Shown here: piece after piece, positions 29,866 to 38,631 of the stretch | Numbering within the stretch: the stretch's first letter is position 1 | How the letters are laid out: every line of letters starts with the position of its first letter | Assembly (NCBI GenBank): GCA_963726615.1 | Contig: CAVSCX010000016.1 | Coordinates: forward strand, 186,001-250,000 | Direction: 5' to 3' | Source: CAWDZK01 sp963726615 | GTDB lineage: Bacteria; Actinomycetota; Actinomycetes; JACCUZ01 | Length of the DNA stretch: 64,000 bases | Position numbers and translations under genes: made by a program | Notes under the pieces: model-generated | What the model saw: only the letters and a program-made list of their open reading frames with translations | Told to the model about the DNA's origin: nothing | Database searches by the model: none

Positions 29866-30870
29866 TCAGGTCCCGGTCCGCGCTGCGTCCTCCACGGCCT
29901 CGACCGCCTCGGCCCGACCGGCTTCCGGGTCACCGCGTTCGGCGTCGCGGACGCCGGCCCGCACGGCCTCGAGCTGGGCGCCGAACGCGATCCCGAGGAA
30001 CAGGGCGATCGACGTGAGGTAGGCCCAGAGCAACAACGCCATCACTCCGGTGAGCGGGCCGTACGTCGACCCGAACGACCCGCTGTGCGCGACGTACAGC
30101 GACAGGGCGTAGGTGAGCACCAACCACAGGACCAGCGAGACGCCGGCGCCGATCCCGACCCATGACCAGCCCGGCTGGCGACGCCGCGGCGCCCTCTCGA
30201 CGATGATCGCGAACGAGCCGAAGGCCAGCAGGAGGCCGATCGGGAACCGCACCGCCTGCCACACCTGCAGCCCGGCGTCCTGCCAGTCGTACTCCCGTGC
30301 CAGCACTTCGCCCACGGTGCCACCGGCCACGAGGACGAGGAACCCGACAAGGGACAGCAGGCCGGCGGTGCACGCCATCAGCACCGCGCGGCCGTACTTC
30401 TGCAGCGCGGGACGGTCGCGGCGGATGCCGTAGATGCGGTTGGCGCCGCGCTCGATCTGGCCCATGGAGGTGGTGAGCGCTGCGATGGCCACCGCCAGGC
30501 CGAGCCAGAGGGCGAGCCGACCGCCGGCGCCGGCCTGCTGCCGGCCCTGCTCGAGGGTCGTGCGGACGACCTCGTCGGTGCTGCCGGGTGTGATCCGCAG
30601 CAGGACCTCCCGCAGCACCTTCCCGGCCCGGTCCGAGTGCAGGGTGCTGGACAGGCCGACGAAGGCGATCCCGAGCGGGATCATGGCGAGCACAAGCTGC
30701 AGGGCCAGGGCCCGCGAGTGGCTGAAGCCGTCGCCGTACCGGAACCGGACGAACGCTGACCGGACCAGCTGCAGGCGCCCGTAGTGCCGGAGCACCTCAC
30801 GCGCGTCGTCGGACGTCGTGTCGGCGAAGGTCATCGTCCGGGTCTGCGGCACCCGCGCCACCGACGTCAT
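29866..30870 (-). CDS. YihY/BrkB family membrane protein
   Basis: 334 residues with about six transmembrane helices and long cytoplasmic ends. The family block HSRALALQLVLAMIPLGIAFVGL is near residue 50; GPLTGVMALLLWAYLTSIALFLGIAFGAQLEAVRAG closes the membrane part. Often misnamed ribonuclease BN; function remains unclear, possibly lipid or solute transport. ATG 30870 overlaps the stop of the lipid kinase gene by four bases (ATGA), so it is the last gene of the PAP2-PAP2-kinase-BrkB operon. Confidence 0.88.
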   Translation of the reverse strand: MTSVARVPQTRTMTFADTTSDDAREVLRHYGRLQLVRSAFVRFRYGDGFSHSRALALQLVLAMIPLGIAFVGLSSTLHSDRAGKVLREVLLRITPGSTDEVVRTTLEQGRQQAGAGGRLALWLGLAVAIAALTTSMGQIERGANRIYGIRRDRPALQKYGRAVLMACTAGLLSLVGFLVLVAGGTVGEVLAREYDWQDAGLQVWQAVRFPIGLLLAFGSFAIIVERAPRRRQPGWSWVGIGAGVSLVLWLVLTYALSLYVAHSGSFGSTYGPLTGVMALLLWAYLTSIALFLGIAFGAQLEAVRAGVRDAERGDPEAGRAEAVEAVEDAARTGT

Positions 30871-31754
30871 GACGCCGACACCCGTACCAGCAGCGCGCCC
30901 GGCTCCACCCGGATGTCGAGCACCTTCCCCGGCTCGATCACGTCGCCGTCGAGCTGCCGAGGCTGGGTGTGGCTGGCCTCCACGACCACGTGCCTGGCCC
31001 GGAACCGCTCCATCCGCCGGTCGGGCACGTCGGCACGCCGCATCACCCGGCCGCTGACCCGTAGCCAGTCGAGGACGTTGCGGATCGAGATGACGACGAC
31101 GTCCAGCACCCCGTCGTCCGGGACCGCGTCCGGGAGCAGCGGGATGTTGCCCTGCAGCTTGCCGACGTTGCCGACGATGACCGTGCGCACCCGGCGGTGC
31201 AGGGGGGTGCCGTCGTCCAGCGTGAGGGTCACGCGCATGCCTCGGCCGCGAAGGTGCTTGGACGCGGACACGACGTACGCCGGCCAGCCGACGGCCTTCT
31301 TCAGCCCCTCCGGCGCGTCACGCATGATCGCCGCGTCGAAACCGAGACCGGCCATCACCACGAACTTGCGGTCGGCCAGCGCCGCGACGTCGATCGCGCG
31401 GTCACGACCCTCGAGCCCGATGCGCAGGCACTGCTCCTCGTCGTTGAGGGGGAGGTCGAGGTTGCGGGCCAGCAGGTTCCCGGTGCCGGTCGGCAGGATG
31501 GCCATCGGAACCCCGCTGCCCGCCATCGCGGTGGCTGCCGCCATGACGGTCCCGTCGCCACCGGCGACGAGGACGACGTCGCAGCCCTCGTCGATCGCCT
31601 GCCGGCACATGCCGATGCCGGGGTCGTCCTCGGTCGTCTCGAGCCACAGCGGCGGGTCCCAGCCGGCAGCGGACATGACCGGCTCGACGCGTCCGCGCAG
31701 CGCGTCCAGGTCGGCGACCTTGATGGGGTTGACGACGACAGCGGCGCGCTTCAC
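30867..31754 (-). CDS. Diacylglycerol kinase-family lipid kinase
   Basis: 295 residues. ATP-dependent lipid kinase of the DgkB/YegS type (cytoplasmic, membrane-peripheral). Starts KRAAVVVNPIKVADLDAL. The catalytic motif VLVAGGDGTVMAAATAMAG near residue 65 is intact, as is AILPTGTGNLLARNLDLPL. A C-terminal beta-sandwich ends in QLDGDVIEPGKVLDIRVEPGALLVRV. GTG 31754 overlaps the PAP2 stop (GTGA). Pairing a phosphatase (PAP2) and a lipid kinase in one coupled operon fits interconversion of phosphatidate and diacylglycerol, or of undecaprenol forms. Confidence 0.9.
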   Translation of the reverse strand: MKRAAVVVNPIKVADLDALRGRVEPVMSAAGWDPPLWLETTEDDPGIGMCRQAIDEGCDVVLVAGGDGTVMAAATAMAGSGVPMAILPTGTGNLLARNLDLPLNDEEQCLRIGLEGRDRAIDVAALADRKFVVMAGLGFDAAIMRDAPEGLKKAVGWPAYVVSASKHLRGRGMRVTLTLDDGTPLHRRVRTVIVGNVGKLQGNIPLLPDAVPDDGVLDVVVISIRNVLDWLRVSGRVMRRADVPDRRMERFRARHVVVEASHTQPRQLDGDVIEPGKVLDIRVEPGALLVRVSAS

Positions 31755-32473
31755 CGGGCCCCCGCTGCCGCGGGGGCCACCTGAGGGTCCGTCGACTCGT
31801 CCTCCAGCTGGCAGAACCGGGCAAGGGGACCACGCGCCAGGATCAGCCCTGCAGAAATCGCAACGGTGATGCCGCCGTTGACGTACGCCGCCAGGACGTC
31901 GGTGAGGTGGTGCGCGCCGCGGTAGAGCCGCCCGAGAGCGACGAGCAGGGGGACGGCGAGGAAGACCGTCGCCGCCAGGTTGCGTGCCCACCGGCGGTGC
32001 ACGTACCACCCGACGAGCAGGGCGCTGCCGACGAACAGCGCGGTGGCGGCGCCGGTGTGACCGCTCGGGAAGCTCGAGGTGGGGATGCCGCTGTCCAGCC
32101 GCTTCACGTCCGGTCGGGGACGCTTGACGGCGAACTGCACCAGCAGGAAGACGAGTGCCTGGCCCGAGACGGCAAGCACCAGGAAGATCGAGGGCCGCCA
32201 CGCCTTCATGACCAGGACCAGGGTGACGGCCACGACGACGAGGGCGCCGACGATCGCGCCGGTGTTCCCGAGGCCGGACAGCAGGTAGCTGACGTCGTTC
32301 AGGGGCTTGGTCCGGTTGTCGGCGAGGCCGGTGTTGATGTCGTTCTCGGCGGTCAGCCACGACTCACCCTTGAACGTCCTGGTGAGCAGCAGCCCGATGC
32401 CGAGAAGCAGCAGGTAGTCGAGGGCGAGCAGGACGGCGACCACGCCGGCGGTGCGGGCGATCCGGGCCTTCAT
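31751..32473 (-). CDS. PAP2 family lipid phosphatase (proximal)
   Basis: 240 residues, six helices. All three phosphatase signatures are present: FAVKRPRPDVKRL (KxxxRP-type), SFPSGHTGAATALF (PSGH) and LGRLYRGAHHLTDVLAAYV (RxxxxxHxxD). Hydrolyses phosphatidate, or undecaprenyl or phosphatidylglycerol phosphates, at the outer face of the membrane. ATG 32473, overlapping the lipid kinase start downstream. Confidence 0.9.
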   Translation of the reverse strand: MKARIARTAGVVAVLLALDYLLLLGIGLLLTRTFKGESWLTAENDINTGLADNRTKPLNDVSYLLSGLGNTGAIVGALVVVAVTLVLVMKAWRPSIFLVLAVSGQALVFLLVQFAVKRPRPDVKRLDSGIPTSSFPSGHTGAATALFVGSALLVGWYVHRRWARNLAATVFLAVPLLVALGRLYRGAHHLTDVLAAYVNGGITVAISAGLILARGPLARFCQLEDESTDPQVAPAAAGAR

Positions 32474-32538
32474 GGCAGGGTGACTCGCTTTCTCGTCGCC
32501 GAGCGGCGTCGGCTGGCAGGGTGAAAGGTGCTCAGGTG

Positions 32539-33324
32539 TCAGGTGCCCGGTGGCGCCCGGTGTTCCCTCATCTCCGGCGCCGCCTCGGGCTCGACACCCT
32601 CGGCGGCGGTGGACGGTTGCCGGCCTTGCTCGCGCCGCCAGATCTCGAAGGCCGACGCAGTGCCGGCGATCACCGCCAGGGCGACCACCCAGCCGGCGAC
32701 CACGTCGCTGACGAAGTGCACCCCGAGGGCGACCCGGTCGAAGCCGGTGAGCAGGACGAAGAACGCGCCGACCGCGTACGCGACGATGCGTCCGGCCCGG
32801 CTCAGCACCGGCAGGAACACGAGGATCAGGACGCCGACGCCCAGCATCGCGTTGAGGGCGTGCCCGCTCGGGAAGCTGTACCCGCCCGCGGCCGCCACCG
32901 GCTCCGGGAAGGAGGGGCGGGCCCGGGCGACGACGAGCTTGAGCAGGACGCCCAGCACCCCGCCGATCGCCATGGTGACCAGGGCCCAGGCGGCCAGGCG
33001 GCGCGCCCCTCGGCGCCAGAGCCACACCGCGACGGCCAGCACAACGGCGCGGTAGACCATCGGGTCGAGCACCACCGCGCCGACGTCCAGCGCGTGGACC
33101 AGCGCGCTGTCGCCGCGGGCCACCGAGTTCAGCGAGTCGGCCGTGCTGCGGTCGAGGTCCTCCAGCGGCTGCCAGGACGACTCGACGAGCAGCAGCAGCA
33201 GCACCATCGGGATCGAGACCAGCACCGCGACCCCGCCGCCCAGCGCGAGCCGACCGGCCAGCCCGTGCCTGGGCTGGGCGGCCGGTTGCCGTTGGTCGAC
33301 GGGCCGGTACAGGGCGTGGCGCAC
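32539..33324 (-). CDS. PAP2 family lipid phosphatase (distal)
   Basis: About 261 residues. A second PAP2 enzyme with KLVVARARPSFPEP, GYSFPSGHALNAMLGVGV and FDRVALGVHFVSDVVAGW. Only moderately like its neighbour, so this is not a recent duplicate. I prefer GTG 33324 (start RHALYRPVDQRQ); the frame is open to a TTG at 33357, which lies 12 bases after the AIM24 gene stop, and neither has a convincing Shine-Dalgarno. The C-terminal 25 residues are Glu/Pro-rich. Confidence 0.85.
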   Translation of the reverse strand: MRHALYRPVDQRQPAAQPRHGLAGRLALGGGVAVLVSIPMVLLLLLVESSWQPLEDLDRSTADSLNSVARGDSALVHALDVGAVVLDPMVYRAVVLAVAVWLWRRGARRLAAWALVTMAIGGVLGVLLKLVVARARPSFPEPVAAAGGYSFPSGHALNAMLGVGVLILVFLPVLSRAGRIVAYAVGAFFVLLTGFDRVALGVHFVSDVVAGWVVALAVIAGTASAFEIWRREQGRQPSTAAEGVEPEAAPEMREHRAPPGT

Positions 33325-33369
33325 GCGGGGTGAGTACCCCTGACTCCGGTGCGACAAGCGTGTGCCGGG

Positions 33370-34092
33370 TCAGCCGCCCAGCTTGCCCAGCATTCCCCCG
33401 ATACCTCCGCCGCCCTGCTGGCCGCCGCCACCCCCGCGCACCGGGTTCTCGCTCGGCTGCACCACGACGAAGCCCTGGCCGGCGAACCCGAGCTGGAAGG
33501 CCTCGCCGGAACCCCGCACCAGCGACATCGGCTTGAAGCCGCCCGACCGCAGCGAGGTCTGCAGCGACGCCGACCACGCCACCACGGCGTCGGTGTCGAC
33601 GAAGGTCGGGGCGTCGACGGTGAGAACGACAGGGGTCCCCCTGGTGGTGATCGCGATCCGCCCGCTGCCGGTGAAGTGGGTGTTGAAGAGCCCGCCACCG
33701 AGCATGCCCGCGTTGCCGATGATCTTGATGTCCCACTGCAGGGTCGGCTCGAAGGCGAGCACGCTCGCGCCGTTGACGGAGATCCCGTCGCTGCCGTCGA
33801 GCTCGAGCACGTGCACGTCGGCGGCGAGGTCGGCGAAGAACACGTCGCCGGTCCCGCTGACCCGCATGAGGTCGACCCCTTCGCCGGTGACCGCCTTCTT
33901 GAGCATCTTGCCGATGCCGCCGGCCGACTGGTAGTCGAACGAGACGTCGCCCTGGAAGGCCACCATCGAGCCCTGGCGGGCCAGGACCGTCCCCCCGGAC
34001 AGCGCGACCTTGAGCATCTTGGAGTTCTGCAGGGCGAACCCGTCTGCGGCGGTGGCCTCGAGGTACTCCTGGGAGAAGAGCGAGCTGCGCAC
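33370..34092 (-). CDS. AIM24 family beta-roll protein
   Basis: 240 residues, GTG start at 34092. AIM24/TIGR00266-type double-stranded beta-helix: SKMLKVALSGGTVLARQGSMVAFQGDVSFDYQ, DVHVLELDGSDGISVNGASVLAFEP, GLFNTHFTGSGRIAITTRGTPVVL, and GQGFVVVQPSE. The tail is a Gly-rich GGGGGQQGGGGIGGM segment, probably disordered. Bacterial function unknown. Divergent from serS with an 85-base spacer. Confidence 0.85.
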   Translation of the reverse strand: MRSSLFSQEYLEATAADGFALQNSKMLKVALSGGTVLARQGSMVAFQGDVSFDYQSAGGIGKMLKKAVTGEGVDLMRVSGTGDVFFADLAADVHVLELDGSDGISVNGASVLAFEPTLQWDIKIIGNAGMLGGGLFNTHFTGSGRIAITTRGTPVVLTVDAPTFVDTDAVVAWSASLQTSLRSGGFKPMSLVRGSGEAFQLGFAGQGFVVVQPSENPVRGGGGGQQGGGGIGGMLGKLGG

Positions 34093-34177
34093 GGTGGTCC
34101 CCTCGTCGCGGTCGGCCAGTCCTGGGCGGGACAGTAGTCATTGGTGGCGCGGCGAGGCGGCTGGATACGCTCGCCCG

Positions 34178-35446
34178 GTGCTGGACCTGAAGCTGCTGCG
34201 GGACGACCCGGAGGCCGTGCGCGCCTCGCAACGCGCTCGCCGCGAGGACCCGGAGCTGGTCGACCAGGTGCTGGCCGCCGACGAGCGGCGGCGCGCCGCG
34301 ATCGTCACCTTCGAGCGGGCGCGCGCCGAGCAGAAGGACCTCGGCCGCCAGGTCGCCGCGTCCGCGGGCGACGAGAAGGCCGCGCTGCTCGCCCGCACCA
34401 AGCTGCTCGCAACCGAGGTCAAGGCGGCCGAGGCGGTGTCGGCGTCGGCGCTCGCCGACTTCACCGCGGCGATGGGCCGGCTGTCCAACGTCATCGAGCC
34501 CGGTGTACCTGCCGGCGGCGAGGACGACTACGTCGTTCTCGAGCACGTGGGGGAGCCACGCGAGCTCGACTTCACCCCGCTGGACCACCTCGAGCTGGGG
34601 CAGCGGCTCGGCGCGATCGACACCGAGCGCGGTGCGAAGGTCTCCGGTGCCCGGTTCTACTACCTCACCGGGGTCGGCGCCCAGCTCCAGCTCGCGATGC
34701 TCAACCTCGCGATGGCGCAGGCCGTCGAGGCGGGGTTCGTTCCCGTCGTACCACCCGTGCTGGTCAAGCCGGAGGCGATGGAGGGGACCGGCTTCCTGGC
34801 CCAGGCGGCCGAGAACGTCTACCACCTGCCCGACGAGGACCTGTACCTCGTCGGCACCTCCGAGGTGCCGCTGGCGGCGTACCACATGGACGAGGTCATC
34901 GACGCCGACCGGCTGCCGCTGCGGTACGCAGGGTGGTCGACCTGCTTCCGCAAGGAGGCCGGGTCCTACGGCAAGGACACCCGCGGCATCCTGCGGGTGC
35001 ACCAGTTCGACAAGATCGAGATGTTCTCCTACTGCGACCCGGCCGACGCAGCGGCCGAGCACCAGCGGCTGCTGGCCTGGGAGAAGGAGATGCTCGCCAA
35101 GGTCGAGCTGCCCTACCGGGTCATCGACGTCGCCGCGGGCGACCTGGGCGGGTCGGCCGCGCGCAAGTACGACTGCGAGGCGTGGGTGCCGACCCAGGGC
35201 CGCCACCGCGAGCTGACCTCGACGTCCAACTGCACGACGTTCCAGGCCCGACGGCTGCGGGTCCGGCTGCGCGACGCCGACGGCACCCGGCCGCTGGCCA
35301 CGCTGAACGGCACGCTGGCCACCACCCGGTGGATCGTCGCGATCCTGGAGAACCACCAGCAGGCCGACGGGTCGGTCGTGGTGCCGCAGGCGCTGCGGCC
35401 CTTCCTGGGTGGCCGTGAGGTGCTCGAGCCGGTCGCGAAGGCGTAG
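34178..35446 (+). CDS. serS: Serine-tRNA ligase
   Basis: Charges tRNA-Ser (a cognate tRNA-Ser(UGA) lies at 63,741). 422 residues from GTG 34178. An N-terminal antiparallel coiled-coil arm (about 25-105) is followed by the class II core: LVGTSEVPLAAYH, motif 2 STCFRKEAGSYGKDTRGILRVHQF, SAARKYDCEAWVPTQ, SNCTTFQARRLRVRLR, and motif 3 TLNGTLATTRWIVAILENHQ. Complete. Divergent from the AIM24 gene and nine bases upstream of the aldolase-like gene. Confidence 0.97.
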   Translation: MLDLKLLRDDPEAVRASQRARREDPELVDQVLAADERRRAAIVTFERARAEQKDLGRQVAASAGDEKAALLARTKLLATEVKAAEAVSASALADFTAAMGRLSNVIEPGVPAGGEDDYVVLEHVGEPRELDFTPLDHLELGQRLGAIDTERGAKVSGARFYYLTGVGAQLQLAMLNLAMAQAVEAGFVPVVPPVLVKPEAMEGTGFLAQAAENVYHLPDEDLYLVGTSEVPLAAYHMDEVIDADRLPLRYAGWSTCFRKEAGSYGKDTRGILRVHQFDKIEMFSYCDPADAAAEHQRLLAWEKEMLAKVELPYRVIDVAAGDLGGSAARKYDCEAWVPTQGRHRELTSTSNCTTFQARRLRVRLRDADGTRPLATLNGTLATTRWIVAILENHQQADGSVVVPQALRPFLGGREVLEPVAKA

Positions 35447-35455
35447 GCCGCGGCC

Positions 35456-36571
35456 GTGGCGGACCGGGTCGGTGTCGACGACGCCGGGGACGGTCCCACC
35501 GCCGCCGAGCTCCGGGCCGGCTGCGACCGCTTCCTCCTCGGGCACGGCGAGCGGCCGCCGGCCACGGTGCTGGCCGAGGTCCACGACGTCCTCGGCGACG
35601 TCGAGCCGGACCGGTACGGGGACGGCGGCGTCGTCACCGAGCTCGAGACCGAGGTCGCCGCCCTGCTCGGGAAGCCTGCAGCGGTCCTCATGCCGAGCGG
35701 CACGATGGCCCAGCAGATCGCGCTGCGCGTGCACGCCGACCGCACCGGCCGACGCACCGTCCTCTGGCACCCGACCTGCCACCTCGCACTGCACGAGGAC
35801 CAGGCCGCCGAGCGGCTGCACGGTCTGCACCCGCGGCCGGTCGGCGACCCGCGGCGCCTGATCGAGCTGTCGGACCTCGAGGAGGTCGCGGAGCACGCCG
35901 GCACCCTGCTGCTCGAGCTGCCGCAGCGCGAGATCGGCGGGCAGCTGCCGTCGTGGGACGACCTGGTGGCCCAGACCGCGCTGGCCCGCTCGCACGGGAC
36001 CGCCCGGCACCTCGACGGGGCCCGGCTGCTCGAGTCGCTGCCGTTCTACGGGCGTCCCGCGGCCGAGGTCGCCGGCCTGTTCGACTCGGTCTACCTCTCG
36101 CTCTACAAGGGGCTCGGCGGCATCGCCGGCTGCGTGCTCGCCGGCGACGAGCAGCTCGTCGCCGAGGCGCGTGAGTGGCGGCACCGGCACGGCGGCGCGC
36201 TGTTCGGGCTCTGGCCCTACGCCGCCGCCGGCCTGGCCGGGCTACGGCTGCGCGGCCCGCGGATGCCGGCGTACGTCGAGCACGCGACGGCGATCGCGGC
36301 GGCGCTGGCCCGGCTCGACGGGGTGCGGCTGGTGCCCGACCCACCGCAGGCGCAGATGCTGCACCTGCATGTCGACCGGACCGCCGGCGACCTGGTCGCC
36401 GGGGTCCGGCGGGTGGCCGCCGAGCGGAAGGTGTGGACCTGGTCGTTCACCTCTCCCGCCGAGACGCCGGGCTGGTCGGTGGTCGAGCTCTCGGTGGGCG
36501 ATGCGACTCTGGGCTTCAGCCCGGCCGAGGTCCGCGACGTCGTGGCCGCGGTCATGGGCGCCACGTCGTGA
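35456..36571 (+). CDS. Threonine aldolase-family PLP enzyme
   Basis: 371 residues, GTG start, nine bases after serS, probably cotranscribed. Beta-eliminating lyase/threonine aldolase fold: GDVEPDRYGDGGVVTELETEVAALLG at the front, MPSGTMAQQIALR, LLLELPQREIGGQLPSWDDL, ARHLDGARLLES (Asp binding the PLP pyridine nitrogen) and the PLP Lys in VYLSLYKGLGGIAGC. Substrate (threonine, allo-threonine or another beta-hydroxy amino acid) not determined. The last 20 bases overlap the convergent anti-sigma-like gene. Confidence 0.85.
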   Translation: MADRVGVDDAGDGPTAAELRAGCDRFLLGHGERPPATVLAEVHDVLGDVEPDRYGDGGVVTELETEVAALLGKPAAVLMPSGTMAQQIALRVHADRTGRRTVLWHPTCHLALHEDQAAERLHGLHPRPVGDPRRLIELSDLEEVAEHAGTLLLELPQREIGGQLPSWDDLVAQTALARSHGTARHLDGARLLESLPFYGRPAAEVAGLFDSVYLSLYKGLGGIAGCVLAGDEQLVAEAREWRHRHGGALFGLWPYAAAGLAGLRLRGPRMPAYVEHATAIAAALARLDGVRLVPDPPQAQMLHLHVDRTAGDLVAGVRRVAAERKVWTWSFTSPAETPGWSVVELSVGDATLGFSPAEVRDVVAAVMGATS

Positions 36572-37952
36572 CCGGCTCGGTCCAGGTGCGCCCGTCGTCG
36601 TCCGAGACCAGGGTGTCCAGGTAGATCCGGCTGTCGTGCACGGCGAGGTCCAGGCCCAGTCCCGAGGACATCGCGACCTGCCGGCCGTCCTCGTACACCG
36701 TCTCGAACTCCCCGCGAGTGAGGCTGTCGGCCCGCCAGATCGTGAGGCCTGGGCGGGCCGTGATGTCGCGGTACGACCAGGCCAGCAGTCCACCGCTCGG
36801 CGTCCGGGCGAAGCTGGCGTACAGGCCCACCTCCTCGGGGTGGCCGGCCTCGGCCATCTCGGCCCGGCTGAGCGGCAGCCAGGGCCGGCTGGCGACCTTG
36901 CGCAGGCCGCCGGAGCGGTCGCGCACGACGTAGACGTCGACGTGGTCCGACCACAGCGGCCAGGAGTAGTACGCCGGCGTGTCGTCGTCCGAGAGCGAGG
37001 CGACCGGACCGCGTTGCGGCTCGCGCGGCAGCGCGGCGTACCGCCGCTCGCCGGCGTCGACCCACCAGGCCCGGTCGTAACCGCCCAGGCCGCCGCCCGG
37101 GCGGGGGGTGTAGACGTACTCGACGCCCCAGGGTCGCTGCCCGAGGGCGGGGCGCCCCATCGACCGGCCGATCACCCAGGTCGCGGGAAGCGGCGACGCG
37201 GTGGCACTGCGCTCGTCGAGCACGCACCAGCCCGACTCGCCCTTGGCGTAGCCCTTCACGGGGTCGGTCAGGTTGCGGTCGCACTGGAACACCAGCCGCG
37301 GGTCGTCCGGCGCGCGGTGCTCGTCGACCATGCGCACCCGGCGCAGCCGGCCGTCCGAGGTCAGCAGCCGCTGCCATGCGTTGAGCTCGTCGTTGAGCAG
37401 GAAGCTGTCGCGCCCGATCCTGGTGATCGACTGGATGTTGTTCTGGACCGGCCTCAGGTACGTCGTCGTGCGGTACCCGTCCCCGGTCAGGGCCAGCGCC
37501 CGGAACGACGGGTGGGACCGGCACTCCGGGCACGGTGGGCAGGCCAGGCAGACGGTCTCCCACAGCGACACCCGCACCTCGGGGTCGTCGAACGCGGTCA
37601 CCGCGTGGACGAGCACCGCGTTGTAGCTCAGCACCGTCTGGCGCGGTGTGAGGCGCTCGGTGCCTTCCGCCGGCCGGAACCGCTCGGCCGGGCGTTCGGA
37701 CTCGCTGCGCGTCGGGCTGGGCTGCGGCCGGTGCGAGTCGGCCGGGTCCGGCGTCCGGCTGGTCAGGTTCCCCAGCGCGAACGCGCCCACCGCCACGACG
37801 ACGACCACCACGGTCGCGGCGACGACCGCCGAGGCCGCCCGGCGGCGACGCTCCCGGTCGATGCGCCGGTGCACCTCGGCGAGGCGGTCCGGCGAACGGC
37901 CGACGACGTCGTCCGCGAGGTGCGCCAGCTCCCGGAGGTCGTCGACAGTCAT
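36552..37952 (-). CDS. Single-pass membrane protein coupled to SigE-type sigma factor
   Basis: 466 residues. About 38 cytoplasmic residues (LAHLADDVVGRSPDRLAEVHRRIDRERRRR) precede one helix (about 39-61) and a large extracytoplasmic region. That region has a Cys cluster CLACPPCPEC at about 134-143 and a beta-propeller-like C-terminal half with repeated Trp/Tyr motifs, ending in the BNR-like VSDDDGRTWTEPV. ATG 37952 overlaps the sigma-factor stop (ATGA), the usual arrangement of a sigma/anti-sigma pair, but it lacks the HxxxCxxC zinc motif of ZAS anti-sigma factors. Role as anti-sigma or sensor is inference. Confidence 0.75.
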   Translation of the reverse strand: MTVDDLRELAHLADDVVGRSPDRLAEVHRRIDRERRRRAASAVVAATVVVVVVAVGAFALGNLTSRTPDPADSHRPQPSPTRSESERPAERFRPAEGTERLTPRQTVLSYNAVLVHAVTAFDDPEVRVSLWETVCLACPPCPECRSHPSFRALALTGDGYRTTTYLRPVQNNIQSITRIGRDSFLLNDELNAWQRLLTSDGRLRRVRMVDEHRAPDDPRLVFQCDRNLTDPVKGYAKGESGWCVLDERSATASPLPATWVIGRSMGRPALGQRPWGVEYVYTPRPGGGLGGYDRAWWVDAGERRYAALPREPQRGPVASLSDDDTPAYYSWPLWSDHVDVYVVRDRSGGLRKVASRPWLPLSRAEMAEAGHPEEVGLYASFARTPSGGLLAWSYRDITARPGLTIWRADSLTRGEFETVYEDGRQVAMSSGLGLDLAVHDSRIYLDTLVSDDDGRTWTEPVTTWRP

Positions 37953-38476
37953 GGCTGGCTCCACTCGTCGGTGGCGGAGGGCACGCGGCGTGCCGCCGGC
38001 GGGTCCAGGGCCGGGTCCACCCGCAGCTTGGCGAGCGCCTTCGCCGCCTGGCTCTTGACGGTGCCGGTCGAGCAGTCGAGCAGGTGGGCCGTCTCGGCCT
38101 CGCTGCGGTCCTCGAGGTAGCGCAGGACCACCACGGCGCGCTGCCGGGGCGGCAGTCGCCGCAGCGCACGCCACAGGTCCTGGCGCTCCACGGTGAGGTC
38201 CGACTCCGGCGGCTCGTCGGTCTCGGGAAGCGGCGAGGTCGGCGTCTCACCGGTCCACCGCCGACGCCACCAGGACGCCGAGGTGGTCGCCATGATCCGG
38301 CGCACGTACGCCTCGGGCTCCCACTCGATCCGGTGCCAGGCGAACCACGCCTTGGCCAGCGCCGTCTGCAGGAGGTCCTCCGCCCCCTGCTTGTCACCCG
38401 TCAGGAGGTAGGCGGTGCGCAGCAGGCCGGCCGACCGGGCGACGACGAACGCGTCGAACTCCGTCTCGCCCGCCAC
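37949..38476 (-). CDS. SigE-family (ECF-like) RNA polymerase sigma factor
   Basis: 175 residues. Region 2 is FDAFVVARSAGLLRTAYLLTGDKQGAEDLLQTALAKAWFAW; region 4 is RALRRLPPRQRAVVVLRYLEDRSEAETAHLLDCSTGTVKSQAAKALAKLR. GTG at 38476. Actinobacterial SigE/SACE_1560 group. Cotranslated with the downstream membrane protein, which would tune its activity. Divergent from the HAD gene; the 155-base spacer probably holds an autoregulated promoter, but I could not identify it. Confidence 0.9.
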   Translation of the reverse strand: MAGETEFDAFVVARSAGLLRTAYLLTGDKQGAEDLLQTALAKAWFAWHRIEWEPEAYVRRIMATTSASWWRRRWTGETPTSPLPETDEPPESDLTVERQDLWRALRRLPPRQRAVVVLRYLEDRSEAETAHLLDCSTGTVKSQAAKALAKLRVDPALDPPAARRVPSATDEWSQP

Positions 38477-38631
38477 GACACCACGACCCCTCGACCCTCA
38501 CCGACAGTGTGCCGGTGCGGATGACAAGACGCGCTCGACCTCGGGTCCCGTTGCCCGGGGTCGGCGGGCGGCACCGGACCCACGCCGCCCCGGTCGGCGG
38601 CGCGCTCCCGGCCTCGGGGAGGATCAGGGGC

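Noticed and set aside
31751..36190. Minus-strand open frame of about 1,480 codons across AIM24, serS and the aldolase-like gene
   Set aside because: Only the part below 32,473 (PAP2) matches a family. The rest is antisense to clear genes and arises from high third-position GC.
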